DNA from: Sphingobacterium populi | GTDB taxonomy: Bacteria; Bacteroidota; Bacteroidia; Sphingobacteriales; Sphingobacteriaceae | NCBI RefSeq assembly: GCF_001586775.1 | Contig: NZ_LQXS01000003.1 | Coordinates: 124,001 to 188,000, forward strand | DNA: 64,000 nt | Direction: 5' to 3' | Shown: positions 53,701 through 62,137 of the stretch, in pieces | Numbering within the stretch: the stretch's first letter is position 1 | Layout of the letters: each line of letters opens with the position of its first letter | Position numbers and translations under genes: made by a program | The notes under the pieces: model-generated | What the model was told of the DNA's origin: nothing | The model's database searches: none | What the model saw: only the letters and a program-made list of their open reading frames with translations

Positions 53701-53737
53701 TTATATGACGAAAGTCAGAAATACCTTTGAAGCTTAA
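50723..53737 (+). CDS. actB: Alternative complex III subunit ActB (molybdopterin-like and Fe-S subunit)
   Basis: A 1004-aa periplasm-facing subunit of ACIII. A Tat-like twin Arg with hydrophobic run and Cys (RRDFLKVLGFGLG...LAAC; R49, R50, C68) lies behind a ~48-residue leader. Residues ~75-730 resemble the molybdopterin oxidoreductase fold, which in ACIII carries no cofactor. The C-terminal ferredoxin region (about 750-970) carries four cysteine clusters (CTGCGSCIVAC, CQHCEHAPCETVC, CFGTRYCANNCPY, CSMCIQRI with ACSSAC) for three [4Fe-4S] and one [3Fe-4S] centres in known complexes. It relays electrons from menaquinol to ActA. Full length. Confidence 0.95.
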   Translation: MDSNKKYWKGLEELNQTPAFVQSSKGEFSESIPVEDVLNEEGLSTKTPRRDFLKVLGFGLGAVSLAACQNTPVHKAVPYLIKPEEVTPGVPNYYASSFNGQSVLVRTREGRPILVEANPNSVGLTQGTESATVASVLDLYDMTNKLQNPQIGGRDVEWAKLDAKVTEALNKSVQAGKRVAIVSRTINSPTSLAAIAEFTNKYPGTIHVQLDPISYAGIRAANEASFGQAVVPSYNFEQAQVVLSVGADFLGTWLDGEQHTQDYIKNRNYKSLEAGRMSRHIQFETGLSMTGTNADVRIAIKPSEEAGVLISLYNEITGSSLAGGIQQANAATAIKLAAQELLKNRGQAVVVAGSNDVNIQTLTNAINSAIGAYGTTIDLVNYSKKHQGSESDFASLLGMANAGQIGAAILWNSNPVYDYYDSAAVKQALAKIDFTVSFSDRADETASELKAIAPASTFLESWGDESAKVGYYTIVQPTINPVFNTRQAEVSLLTWAGNNTDIYTYVRNIWESQILPGSTKNWTDILQTGFEYKGNTTGTSATFAGNVSAAATAASTAAQSIKAGDDFELSLYQPANIRDGRYANNAYLQELPDPVSKVTWDNYIALNPKDAERLGFGEKSTATVKAGDLEIELPVLAQPGQALGTASVALGYGRTKVGKAGNSVGVNAFPFAQVKAGTIQFVNKVAISKASRIYELAQTQTHHTIEGRNIIRETTFTKFLQNPASEAGKFSDDHKTYDLWNKFEQPGHKWVMAIDLNACTGCGSCIVACNVENNIPVVGRDEVRRRREMHWLRIDRYYTIEEGGKGYTKEDDIANLASYENVSVVHQPMMCQHCEHAPCETVCPVLATVHSSEGLNHMAYNRCFGTRYCANNCPYKVRRFNWFNYWNDSRFDNYLNNEFTQLVLNPDVTTRSRGVMEKCSMCIQRIQAGKLHAKMEGRKVQDGEIQMACSSACSANAMIFGDANDPNSEVSKALRSERIYYVLEEINVQPNVGYMTKVRNTFEA

Positions 53738-53766
53738 TCTTGTTCAATTTTTTGAAATAAACAACT

Positions 53767-55248
53767 ATGTCATCGCATAACGAATCAATATTAAGAGAAC
53801 CATTAGTAACCGGGAAAAAGATCACGTACGCCCAAGTGACGGACGATGTATTGCTTCCGGTTGAAAACAAGCCTAACAAAGCTTGGTGGATAGGATTTAT
53901 CGTGGCTGTCTGCGGAGCCATGCTTTGGGTTATCAGTGTCGGTTACACATTTTGGACTGGTATTGGTGCTTGGGGTTTGAATAAGACCGTAGGATGGGCT
54001 TGGGATATTACCGACTTTGTATGGTGGGTTGGTATCGGTCACGCCGGTACACTGATATCTGCTGTACTCTTACTTTTCCGCCAAAACTGGCGTAACTCCA
54101 TTAACCGTTCGGCAGAAGCGATGACGATCTTCGCTGTAATTTGTGCCGCTACTTACGTTGTGGCTCACATGGGTCGTCCTTGGTTAGCATACTGGATTTT
54201 CCCACTTCCGAATCAATATGGTTCGCTTTGGGTAAACTTCAACTCACCATTAGTATGGGATGCCTTTGCAATCTCTACTTACTTTACGGTATCATTAGTA
54301 TTCTGGTACGTAGGTTTATTACCGGATATCTCTTCGGTACGTGACCGCGCTACTGGCTTGAAAAAGAAAATCTATTCTACCTTATCATTTGGTTGGAATG
54401 GTTCTGTTAAAACTTGGCAGCGCTTTGAGATCGTTTCTCTAGTATTAGCCGGTATTTCGACCCCATTGGTACTTTCGGTACACACGATTGTATCCATGGA
54501 CTTTGCTACATCGGTAATCCCTGGATGGCACACCACGATCTTCCCTCCGTACTTCGTAGCAGGAGCGATCTTCTCTGGTTTTGCGATGGTACAAACGTTA
54601 TTGTTGATTCTTCGCAAAGTGATGAACTTTGAGAACTATATCACGATGTTCCACATCGAGTCTATGAACAAGATCATCATGGTAACGGGATCTATCGTAG
54701 GTATCGCTTACTTGACTGAGTTATTCATTGCATGGTACTCTGGTTCTGAATACGAGATGTATGCATTTGCCAATCGTGTTGCTGGTCCGTATGCTTGGGC
54801 TTACTGGGCGATGATGACCTGTAATGTAATTTCTCCACAGTTATTCTGGTTCAAGAAAATTCGTACCAGTATTCCGATCTCATGGGTGCTATCTATCGTA
54901 GTAAACATCGGTATGTGGTTCGAGCGTTTCGTAATTATCGTGACTTCGCTACACCGCGATTACCTGCCATCGTCTTGGGCAATGTTCTACCCAACGTGGG
55001 TTGATGTAGGTATCTTCATCGGATCAATCGGACTATTCTTCACGTTATTCCTATTATTCATCCGTTTCTTACCAAGTATTGCCATGGCAGAGGTAAAATT
55101 ACTATTGAAGAGTGCTTCACTACAGCAAAAAACGAAATTGGTTCAAGAGGGTGCATTCCCAGAAGAACAAGTACAGTACTTTAGAGATTCGTTGACAAAG
55201 TATGATTCCGTTTCGGAAGAGGATATTAATGCTTTACGTAAAAAATAA
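53767..55248 (+). CDS. actC: Alternative complex III subunit ActC (NrfD-like membrane subunit)
   Basis: A 493-aa polytopic protein of the NrfD/PsrC family with about ten hydrophobic helices. NKAWWIGFIVAVCGAMLW opens TM1, and VSVHTIVSMDFATSVIPGWH and FPPYFVAGAIFSGFAMV form the typical quinol-site region. ActC is one of two NrfD subunits that bind menaquinol and may move protons. It starts 29 nt after actB and is followed by actD after 5 nt. The C-terminus is a charged cytoplasmic tail. Confidence 0.95.
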   Translation: MSSHNESILREPLVTGKKITYAQVTDDVLLPVENKPNKAWWIGFIVAVCGAMLWVISVGYTFWTGIGAWGLNKTVGWAWDITDFVWWVGIGHAGTLISAVLLLFRQNWRNSINRSAEAMTIFAVICAATYVVAHMGRPWLAYWIFPLPNQYGSLWVNFNSPLVWDAFAISTYFTVSLVFWYVGLLPDISSVRDRATGLKKKIYSTLSFGWNGSVKTWQRFEIVSLVLAGISTPLVLSVHTIVSMDFATSVIPGWHTTIFPPYFVAGAIFSGFAMVQTLLLILRKVMNFENYITMFHIESMNKIIMVTGSIVGIAYLTELFIAWYSGSEYEMYAFANRVAGPYAWAYWAMMTCNVISPQLFWFKKIRTSIPISWVLSIVVNIGMWFERFVIIVTSLHRDYLPSSWAMFYPTWVDVGIFIGSIGLFFTLFLLFIRFLPSIAMAEVKLLLKSASLQQKTKLVQEGAFPEEQVQYFRDSLTKYDSVSEEDINALRKK

Positions 55249-55253
55249 TAGCA

Positions 55254-55790
55254 ATGAGCAACACAAAATATATACTAGGTAGTTTTGCGGATCCTGACGA
55301 GATGATGCACGGGATCGAAAAACTACAAGAGAACAATATCAGCATTTACGATTGCTATACACCGATGCCAATACACGGTATTGAAGCGAAGTTAGGTGTA
55401 AAGCCTTCTCGCTTACCAATTGCCGCTTTTATTGCTGGTGCTACGGGTACAATCCTAGGTTTTAGTTTGTTGTTTTATACAACAGCATACGATTGGCCGA
55501 TGAACGTAGGGGGAAAGCCATCGCTACCTTTGCCGAACTTTGTGCCAGTTACTTTTGAGGTAACGATTTTATTATGTGCATTGGGTATGGTAGCTACATT
55601 TTTCTATCGCAATCATCTGTTTCCAGGTCGTGCACCACGTGTGATGGACCTACGGGCATCTGATGATAGATTCATTATTGCTATTGATGCAAAAGAAAAC
55701 ACAGATCACTCCCTGATTGACGGTTTGTTGAAAGATGCCGGCGCAGTAGAGGTTAAATACAATGAAAGGAAATATGTTAGCTATGAATAA
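55254..55790 (+). CDS. actD: Alternative complex III subunit ActD (DUF3341)
   Basis: A 178-aa protein with a cytoplasmic N-terminal alpha/beta domain (YILGSFADPDEMMHGIEKLQ), two TM helices (about 59-82 and 96-120, with LPIAAFIAGATGTILG) and a C-terminal ferredoxin-like half (LRASDDRFIIAIDA). This is the DUF3341 architecture of ActD. Its role is structural within ACIII. Its last 8 bases overlap the start of actE. Confidence 0.94.
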   Translation: MSNTKYILGSFADPDEMMHGIEKLQENNISIYDCYTPMPIHGIEAKLGVKPSRLPIAAFIAGATGTILGFSLLFYTTAYDWPMNVGGKPSLPLPNFVPVTFEVTILLCALGMVATFFYRNHLFPGRAPRVMDLRASDDRFIIAIDAKENTDHSLIDGLLKDAGAVEVKYNERKYVSYE

Positions 55791-56415
55791 GAAGAACTTT
55801 CTTGGAACTGTATGTGCGGCGGTTGCATTAGCTGCTGTAGTTTCTGCTTGCGGAGACGGTACTACTCGTAGTACAGGTTGGGAATTTTCTCGTAATATGT
55901 ATGATCCGATTGCTTTCAATCCGGATCAGCCGAATAAAAACTTTAAAAACGGCATCACTGCACAAACTCCTCCTACTGGTACTACACCAGTTGGTTTTAC
56001 GCGCTTTGATTATGAAAATAGCGTAGAAGGATATCAATTAGCGGGTGCTGAGATTACTACCAACCCATTAACTGTCACCGAACAAAATCTGAAAGAAGGA
56101 CATGCTTTGTATGTCACTTACTGTGCAGTATGTCATGGTACAGAAGGAAATGGTGATGGTACGATCACGAAGGACAGATCGGTAGAGGATTCTAGAGGTA
56201 AACGTACTTTAGAAAACTTTCCAGAACCTCCATCGTATCAAAAATCTGCCGGAATGCCATCCTCACGTGGTGGTCAAATGTCTGAATTGACTGCGGGTAA
56301 GATCTTTCACACCATCACATACGGATGGAACTCTATGGGGCCGCACGCATCACAGATCTCACCAGAAGACCGGTGGAAAGTTGTTATGTATGTGCAAGAA
56401 TTACAAAAGAAATAA
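55783..56415 (+). CDS. actE: Alternative complex III subunit ActE (monoheme lipoprotein cytochrome c)
   Basis: A 210-aa c-type cytochrome with a lipoprotein signal (lipobox VSAC, C23). One heme motif C114-AVC117-H118 sits in YCAVCHGTEGNGDG, and a probable axial Met lies in the C-terminal part (GWNSMGPHASQ). Of three in-frame ATGs (55762, 55774, 55783) the last gives the best signal peptide (MNKKNFLGTVCAAVALAAVV) and overlaps the actD stop by 8 nt. Anchored on the periplasmic face of ACIII; accepts electrons from the multiheme part. Confidence 0.93.
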   Translation: MNKKNFLGTVCAAVALAAVVSACGDGTTRSTGWEFSRNMYDPIAFNPDQPNKNFKNGITAQTPPTGTTPVGFTRFDYENSVEGYQLAGAEITTNPLTVTEQNLKEGHALYVTYCAVCHGTEGNGDGTITKDRSVEDSRGKRTLENFPEPPSYQKSAGMPSSRGGQMSELTAGKIFHTITYGWNSMGPHASQISPEDRWKVVMYVQELQKK

Positions 56416-56434
56416 TTAAACATCAAGTTAATAA

Positions 56435-57670
56435 ATGGGAACTCACAATCATCATCACGATTATAATTTTAGCGAGCAGTTTCAATTTGGTGGCGTAGCC
56501 AAAATTTTGAGCATTGTCGCTGTTGTAATTGGTATAGCAAGTATTGCATGGGGTTTGTTGTCGCATGATCACATCATCCATGAGCGTACTTACGCCAATT
56601 TATTATTGATGGGCTATTATTTCACTTGTGTATGTGCCGCTGGTGCATTCTTTGTGGCACTACAATTAGTCACTCAATCAGGCTGGTCAGCAGGTTTACT
56701 ACGCATACCTCAGGCAATGGCGAGTGTATTACCAATTGCATCAATCATATTATTGATTATCGTTGGTCTAGGATTATACACACACAATCTATATCACCAC
56801 TGGCATGCAGATGGTCTTACAGATCCAACAAGTCCTAATTATGACGCCTTAGTAGCAGGTAAAGCAGCATTTTTGAATGTTCCTGGATTCTTGATTCGTC
56901 AGGTACTATTCATGGGTTCATACAGCATTTTCGCTTTTATCTTAGCTAAATTGTCTTACAATGAAGATTTGAGTGGTGGTTTGAATGGCTATAAAAAGAG
57001 CTTTAAATTATCTGCCTTATTTTTAGTAATCTTTGGATTTACTACTCCAATCTGGTCATTTGATACGATTATGTCGCTAGAGGCACATTGGTTTTCGACC
57101 ATGTTTGGTTGGTACAATTTCGCAGCTATGTGGGTAAGCGGTATTTCTGCCATTACGTTGATCCTAATCTTGTTGAAAAAAGCGGGATATATGTCATGGG
57201 TGAATGAAAACCATTTACATGATTTAGGTAAATTGATGTTCGGTTTCTCGATTTTCTGGACCTATGTATGGTTTGCACAGTTCATGCTGATTTGGTATTC
57301 AAACATTCCGGAAGAAACCGTATATTTCTACAAAAGATGGGAACCGGAATATAAACCATGGTTTTGGTTAAGTATTGTTATTAATTTCGTAGCGCCGTTG
57401 CTATTATTAGTTGATCGCGATGCGAAACGTAAAGAAACATTTATGATGTGTGTGGCTATCTTGCTTCTATTGGGTCACTGGTTGGATTATTATATCATGA
57501 TCATGCCGGGTACAGTAGAGTCGCACCGTGGTTTCGGTATTATTGAGATCGGTACAGCAATTGGTTTTACAGGTCTGTTTACCTTCCTCGTGCTTAGCAA
57601 ATTGAGCAAGCATGCATTGGCGCCGAAGCATCATCCATTTTTGGACGAAAGTTTACATCATCAGATTTAA
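56435..57670 (+). CDS. actF: Alternative complex III subunit ActF (second NrfD-like subunit)
   Basis: A 411-aa membrane protein with about ten hydrophobic helices and a His-rich N-terminus (MGTHNHHHDYNFSEQF). It is the paralogue of ActC and completes the membrane core of ACIII; WSFDTIMSLEAHWFSTMFGWYNFAA and YYIMIMPGTVESHRGFGIIEIG are family blocks. It starts 19 nt after actE and ends 39 nt before the oxidase subunit II gene, so the quinol oxidising complex and the terminal oxidase are one transcriptional block. Confidence 0.94.
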   Translation: MGTHNHHHDYNFSEQFQFGGVAKILSIVAVVIGIASIAWGLLSHDHIIHERTYANLLLMGYYFTCVCAAGAFFVALQLVTQSGWSAGLLRIPQAMASVLPIASIILLIIVGLGLYTHNLYHHWHADGLTDPTSPNYDALVAGKAAFLNVPGFLIRQVLFMGSYSIFAFILAKLSYNEDLSGGLNGYKKSFKLSALFLVIFGFTTPIWSFDTIMSLEAHWFSTMFGWYNFAAMWVSGISAITLILILLKKAGYMSWVNENHLHDLGKLMFGFSIFWTYVWFAQFMLIWYSNIPEETVYFYKRWEPEYKPWFWLSIVINFVAPLLLLVDRDAKRKETFMMCVAILLLLGHWLDYYIMIMPGTVESHRGFGIIEIGTAIGFTGLFTFLVLSKLSKHALAPKHHPFLDESLHHQI

Positions 57671-57709
57671 GGTTAAGTAGCGCATTACGTATAAACGTTT
57701 TTATAGAAA

Positions 57710-59047
57710 ATGAAGTTTACAAAATATAACAAGTTCAAGACGATAATAGGCTGTTTGCTCCTGTTGAATTTAATGGTGGCTTTGCCAGTATCTGCTTCTG
57801 TACAAGATTCGGTGGTGAGCAATGTCCAAGTGGATGAAGCGGCTACACCGGGTGATGAAGCGCAGGTGGATAGTGTTACGGTAGCTACCGACGATGCTTC
57901 TGGAGATACAACTACTTCGGCGGTCGTATCACCAGATGAGCAAGCTACTACCAATGCAACAACATCATCTGTTGAAGCAGATAAGCAAATTGATTCGCAG
58001 GTGTATAAAGACATCACCTATTATTTGATGTATTTCTTATTGATTTGCATCATAGTAGCAGTGATTGGCAAGATTCAACATATCTATACACTATCGCGTC
58101 GCATAAGTGGTAAGTACAATCCACTAGCCAACAATAATCTTCAAGCAGCATTACTTTTAGTGTTTCTGATTTTGTTCTTGGTGGGTACCTATTATTCCTA
58201 CGCAGTATGGGGAGTGTGGTCTTGGAGAGCAGCAGTGACAGAACATGGTAAAGACATCGATCAGATGTTTATCATCACGTTAATCATTACCACATTTGTG
58301 ATGATTGTCGTACACATATTACTATTGGTATTTGCATACTTATACCGTATGCGCCTAAACCGCAAGGCATATTTCTACCCACATAATGACTCGATCGAGC
58401 GTTTGTGGACCATCGTACCTGCTATTGTCCTTACGGTATTGGTATTGTTCGGTTTCTTTACTTGGAGAAAGATTACCAATGTGCCACAAGAATTACAAGA
58501 TTCTGCACTTCAAGTAGAGGTGATGGGTGAGCAATTTATGTGGACAGTTCGTTATCCAGGTGCCGATGGTGCTATTGGAAAGCGTAATTACAAATTGACA
58601 TCGCCTACCAATCCTTACGGTATCGATTTTACGGACAAAAATGCGTGGGATGATATTCAGGGAGCTGATATTGTATTGCCAGTAAATCAACCAGTACGTT
58701 TCCATATAATTTCGAAAGATATTATTCACTCTTTCTATATGCCAGATTTCAGAGTGCAGATCAATGCCGTACCAGGTATGACGAATTACTTCCAGTTTAC
58801 GCCTACAACGACCACACGTGATATGCGTGACAAGCTGAATGATCAATCGTATGATTTTGTGATGCTGTGCGCGAAGATCTGTGGATCCAGCCACTTCAAT
58901 ATGCAGAAGAAAGTCGTAGTGGTAACTGAGGCGGAATACAAAGAATGGCTTGCTAAACAACCGAAGTTCTTCACCGAATCACTTCAACAGGAGTATGCTC
59001 AGGCAGAGAAAGGTGAAGAAGTGTTGAAAACAGCTTCATTGAATTAA
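57710..59047 (+). CDS. ctaC: Cytochrome c oxidase subunit II
   Basis: Holds the CuA centre that receives electrons from cytochrome c. The 445-aa protein has a signal peptide (about 1-30) and a Thr/Ala/Asp/Val-rich low-complexity linker (about 31-90). Two or three TM helices follow, then the cupredoxin domain with HSFYMPDFRVQINAVPGM and the CuA site C387-AKI-C391-GSSH395-FNM398. In most subunits II the loop reads CSExC; here Glu is missing (CAKIC). Longer than canonical subunit II because of the linker and extra TM region, as in other ACIII-linked oxidases. Followed by ctaD after 27 nt. Confidence 0.94.
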   Translation: MKFTKYNKFKTIIGCLLLLNLMVALPVSASVQDSVVSNVQVDEAATPGDEAQVDSVTVATDDASGDTTTSAVVSPDEQATTNATTSSVEADKQIDSQVYKDITYYLMYFLLICIIVAVIGKIQHIYTLSRRISGKYNPLANNNLQAALLLVFLILFLVGTYYSYAVWGVWSWRAAVTEHGKDIDQMFIITLIITTFVMIVVHILLLVFAYLYRMRLNRKAYFYPHNDSIERLWTIVPAIVLTVLVLFGFFTWRKITNVPQELQDSALQVEVMGEQFMWTVRYPGADGAIGKRNYKLTSPTNPYGIDFTDKNAWDDIQGADIVLPVNQPVRFHIISKDIIHSFYMPDFRVQINAVPGMTNYFQFTPTTTTRDMRDKLNDQSYDFVMLCAKICGSSHFNMQKKVVVVTEAEYKEWLAKQPKFFTESLQQEYAQAEKGEEVLKTASLN

Positions 59048-59074
59048 TTTTTTAAAAGAGTTTTAATTTTAGAT

Positions 59075-60961
59075 ATGTCAACTACAGTTATATCGCACGG
59101 CGCAGCAGATCACGATTCGCACGATCATCACCACCATCATGAGACGTTCTGGACTAAATACGTATTTAGCCAGGATCATAAGATGATCGCGAAGCAATTC
59201 TTGATCACAGGTATTATCATGGCCGTTTTTGCTATGATCTTATCAATCTTGTTTCGTATTCAAATTGCGTGGCCTGATGCTGAATTTCCAATCTTAGAAG
59301 TTTTCCTAGGAAAATGGGCTGAGGGTGGTCGTATTAAACCAGAGTTCTTCTTATCATTGGTTACTATTCATGGTACGATGATGGTGTTCTTTGTATTGAC
59401 AGCCGGCTTATCAGGTACGTTTAGTAACTTATTGATTCCTTATCAAATTGGAGCACGTGATATGGCGTCTCCGTTGATGAACATGCTTTCTTACTGGTTC
59501 TTTTTTGTAGCCTGTATCATCATGATCGCATCGTTCTTTATTGAGTCTGGCCCAGCTTCTGCTGGTTGGACGATCTATCCACCATTGTCGGCCGTACCAA
59601 CTGCTATTGCAGGTTCAGGTTTGGGTATGACGTTGTGGTTAGCAAGTATGGTGCTTTTTATTGCGTCGCAAGTATTGGGTGGTACTAACTACGTAAGTAC
59701 AATCTTGAACATGCGTACAAAAGGTATGGATCTTTGGAAAATGCCTTTGACTATTTGGGCGTTCTTCTTAACAGCGATCGTTGGTTTACTATCCTTCCCA
59801 GTTTTGGTTTCTGCCGTTGTCTTATTGATCTTTGATAGATCGGCAGGTACATCTTTCTACTTATCCGATTTAGTAGTTGGTGGTCAGATTTTGCCAAATG
59901 AAGGTGGTTCTCCAATCTTGTTCCAACACTTATTCTGGTTCTTAGGTCACCCAGAGGTATATATCGTAGTAATGCCAGCTTTAGGTTTGACATCGGAAGT
60001 TATCTCAACCAATGCGCGTAAACCAATCTTTGGTTACCATGCGATGGTATATTCATTAGTGGGTATTACGGTACTTTCTTTCATTGTTTGGGGTCACCAC
60101 ATGTTTGTAACAGGTATGAGTCCTTTCTTAGGAGGTGTGTTTATGATCACCACGTTGATCATTGCGGTACCTTCTGCTGTAAAGGCTTTTAACTACATCG
60201 CTACTTTATGGCGTGGTAATATTCGATTCACTCCAGCGATGATGTTCGCCATTGGTATGGTTTCATTCTTCGTATCTGGTGGTGTTACGGGTATTTTCTT
60301 AGGTAACGCCGCACTGGATATCAATCTGCATGATACCTATTTCGTAGTAGCTCACTTCCACTTGGTAATGGGTTCTGCTTCGATCTTCGGAATGCTTTGC
60401 GGTGTGTACCATTGGTATCCTAAAATGTTTGGAAGAATGATGGATGAGCGTCTGGGTTATCTACATTTCTGGATGACTTTTATTGGTGCTTATCTCGTGT
60501 TTTTCCCGATGCACTTTATGGGTGTAGATGGTGTACCACGTCGTTATTATTCATTCACTGATTTTCCTTTCATGGAAAAGTGGGTGTCTGTAAATATCTT
60601 AGTGACTTGGGCAGCGATCATCTCAGCATTAGCACAGGTAGCTTTCTTGTGGAATTTCTTTGCCTCAATCTGGTTGGGCAAGCGTGCTCCTCAAAATCCA
60701 TGGAATTCTAATACATTGGAGTGGACTACTCCGGTAGAGCATTTCCACGGTAACTGGCCAGGTGAAATTCCTGAAGTACACCGTTGGCCATATGATTATT
60801 CGAAACCTGGTCATGATGAGGACTTTATTCCTCAGCATATTCCATACTCTCAGACAATGAGCTCTAACCAGCTGCATGACTTTGAGGGCGACGAGGAAGC
60901 GATCCGCATCCAAAAAGCCTGGAATAAAGAAAATGACCGAGAAGAAACAATAATACACTAG
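59075..60961 (+). CDS. ctaD: Cytochrome c oxidase subunit I (aa3-type)
   Basis: Catalytic heme-copper subunit of 628 aa with at least 12 TM helices. LGHPEVYIVVMP holds the CuB His and cross-linked Tyr, with the A-family Glu just before them; WGHHMFVTGM gives the other two CuB His; HDTYFVVAHFHLVMG gives the heme a3/a axial His. The N-terminus is His/Asp-rich (HDSHDHHHHHE), the C-terminus acidic. It reduces O2 to water and pumps protons. A 13-bp hairpin follows the stop, before ctaA. Confidence 0.96.
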   Translation: MSTTVISHGAADHDSHDHHHHHETFWTKYVFSQDHKMIAKQFLITGIIMAVFAMILSILFRIQIAWPDAEFPILEVFLGKWAEGGRIKPEFFLSLVTIHGTMMVFFVLTAGLSGTFSNLLIPYQIGARDMASPLMNMLSYWFFFVACIIMIASFFIESGPASAGWTIYPPLSAVPTAIAGSGLGMTLWLASMVLFIASQVLGGTNYVSTILNMRTKGMDLWKMPLTIWAFFLTAIVGLLSFPVLVSAVVLLIFDRSAGTSFYLSDLVVGGQILPNEGGSPILFQHLFWFLGHPEVYIVVMPALGLTSEVISTNARKPIFGYHAMVYSLVGITVLSFIVWGHHMFVTGMSPFLGGVFMITTLIIAVPSAVKAFNYIATLWRGNIRFTPAMMFAIGMVSFFVSGGVTGIFLGNAALDINLHDTYFVVAHFHLVMGSASIFGMLCGVYHWYPKMFGRMMDERLGYLHFWMTFIGAYLVFFPMHFMGVDGVPRRYYSFTDFPFMEKWVSVNILVTWAAIISALAQVAFLWNFFASIWLGKRAPQNPWNSNTLEWTTPVEHFHGNWPGEIPEVHRWPYDYSKPGHDEDFIPQHIPYSQTMSSNQLHDFEGDEEAIRIQKAWNKENDREETIIH

Positions 60962-60964
60962 AGC

Positions 60965-61005
60965 ATATTTAGCCTGGTCAGTTTCCAACTTTCCAGGCTA
61001 AATAT
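60965..61005 (+). terminator. Hairpin after ctaD (terminator or mRNA end)
   Basis: ATATTTAGCCTGG (60965-60977) and CCAGGCTAAATAT (60993-61005) form a perfect 13-bp stem, 15-nt loop, followed by CTTTATTAT. The T-run is weak, so partial termination or 3'-end protection of the upstream operon is likely. Confidence 0.65.
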
Positions 61006-61037
61006 CTTTATTATCATCATACCACGACTACTTAGGG

Positions 61038-62081
61038 ATGTATCCTGCCACTGAAAAACGATTTATTATTGCCAACAGGGTTACAATAATCTTTTTGTTT
61101 TTAGTTATTGCGGCAGGTGGTATCGTGAGAAGTACGGGGTCGGGGATGGGATGTCCAGATTGGCCAAAATGTTTTAATCGTATTATTCCTCCTACCGATA
61201 TATCGCAATTGCCCGAGGGCTACGAACAGCAATATATTGAGGGAAGGCAAAAAAAGAATGAACGTTTTGCAAATATGGTGCAACGCTTTGGCTTCCAACA
61301 AGAAGCTGAGCAGATTCGTACAGATCCATCCATTTTGGTACATGAGGATTTCAATGCAGCTAAAACTTGGACGGAGTACATCAATCGTTTAGTTGGTGTC
61401 ATTGTCGGTTTTTGTTTGTTGGCCACGGCTTACTTATCGTTGAATTACCGAAAAACTAATCCAGTCATTACGATATGGAGCGTTCTTAATCTTTTTGTTG
61501 TTATTATTCAGGCTTGGTTAGGTTCAATTGTAGTTTCTACTAATTTGATGCCTTGGATTATTACCATTCACATGGTATTGGCGCTGGTGATATTGGCGAT
61601 TGCCATTTATACATTTTACCTTGCTACTACCAAGCGTAATAGGCGATTGTTAGTGAATCGCTCTTCTCTCGCTATCAAATGGATGGCGGGTGCTTCCTTA
61701 TTAATTTTATTCATACAGATAGTATTGGGTACGGAGGTAAGAGAGTTGGTAGATGTATTACGCGGACAAGCTATTCCACGAAGTGGATGGATCGAGGCAA
61801 TTGGTACTGCTTATGACCATCACCGAATTCTAGGTTACATAACATTTGTGTTGACTTTGGCAGTTTGTTGGATTGTCAAAAGTAGATTTAGTAATAACAG
61901 TATTCAAAGCAAGTTTGCTTTGATAATTATAATATTGGCGGTGATACAAATGAGTTCGGGTATTATTTTAGCCCGCTACGCTTTGCCACCGTATATGCAG
62001 ACAACGCATTTGGTCGTTGCGAGCCTATTTTTTGGCGCGCAGTATTACTTAATGTTGTTGACGACAAAGGCAAAAGTATGA
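61038..62081 (+). CDS. ctaA: Heme A synthase (CtaA/COX15)
   Basis: Oxidises the C8 methyl of heme O to a formyl group, giving heme A for the aa3 oxidase. The 347-aa protein has about eight TM helices. RSTGSGMGCPDWPKCF near the N-terminus holds the paired cysteines typical of the family; axial His candidates lie in WTEYINRLVGV (acidic loop before it), ITIHMVLAL, YDHHRILGY and TTHLVVASL. Upstream, a hairpin separates it from ctaD; no clear promoter motif is seen in the 76-nt gap, so it may depend on read-through. Confidence 0.93.
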   Translation: MYPATEKRFIIANRVTIIFLFLVIAAGGIVRSTGSGMGCPDWPKCFNRIIPPTDISQLPEGYEQQYIEGRQKKNERFANMVQRFGFQQEAEQIRTDPSILVHEDFNAAKTWTEYINRLVGVIVGFCLLATAYLSLNYRKTNPVITIWSVLNLFVVIIQAWLGSIVVSTNLMPWIITIHMVLALVILAIAIYTFYLATTKRNRRLLVNRSSLAIKWMAGASLLILFIQIVLGTEVRELVDVLRGQAIPRSGWIEAIGTAYDHHRILGYITFVLTLAVCWIVKSRFSNNSIQSKFALIIIILAVIQMSSGIILARYALPPYMQTTHLVVASLFFGAQYYLMLLTTKAKV

Positions 62082-62104
62082 CGTGCGTATTACATGCATT
62101 AAGG

Positions 62105-62112
62105 TATTTTTG
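62105..62112 (+). promoter_or_regulatory. -7 promoter element for ctaB
   Basis: TATTTTTG, 25 nt before the ATG at 62138; matches TAnnTTTG. No -33 element recognised. Confidence 0.4.
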
Positions 62113-62137
62113 CGGCGAATTAATTTGATGATGATCC

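Noticed and set aside
58493-58960. 155-codon minus-strand open frame within ctaC
   Set aside because: Antisense to the conserved CuA domain; no domain evidence.
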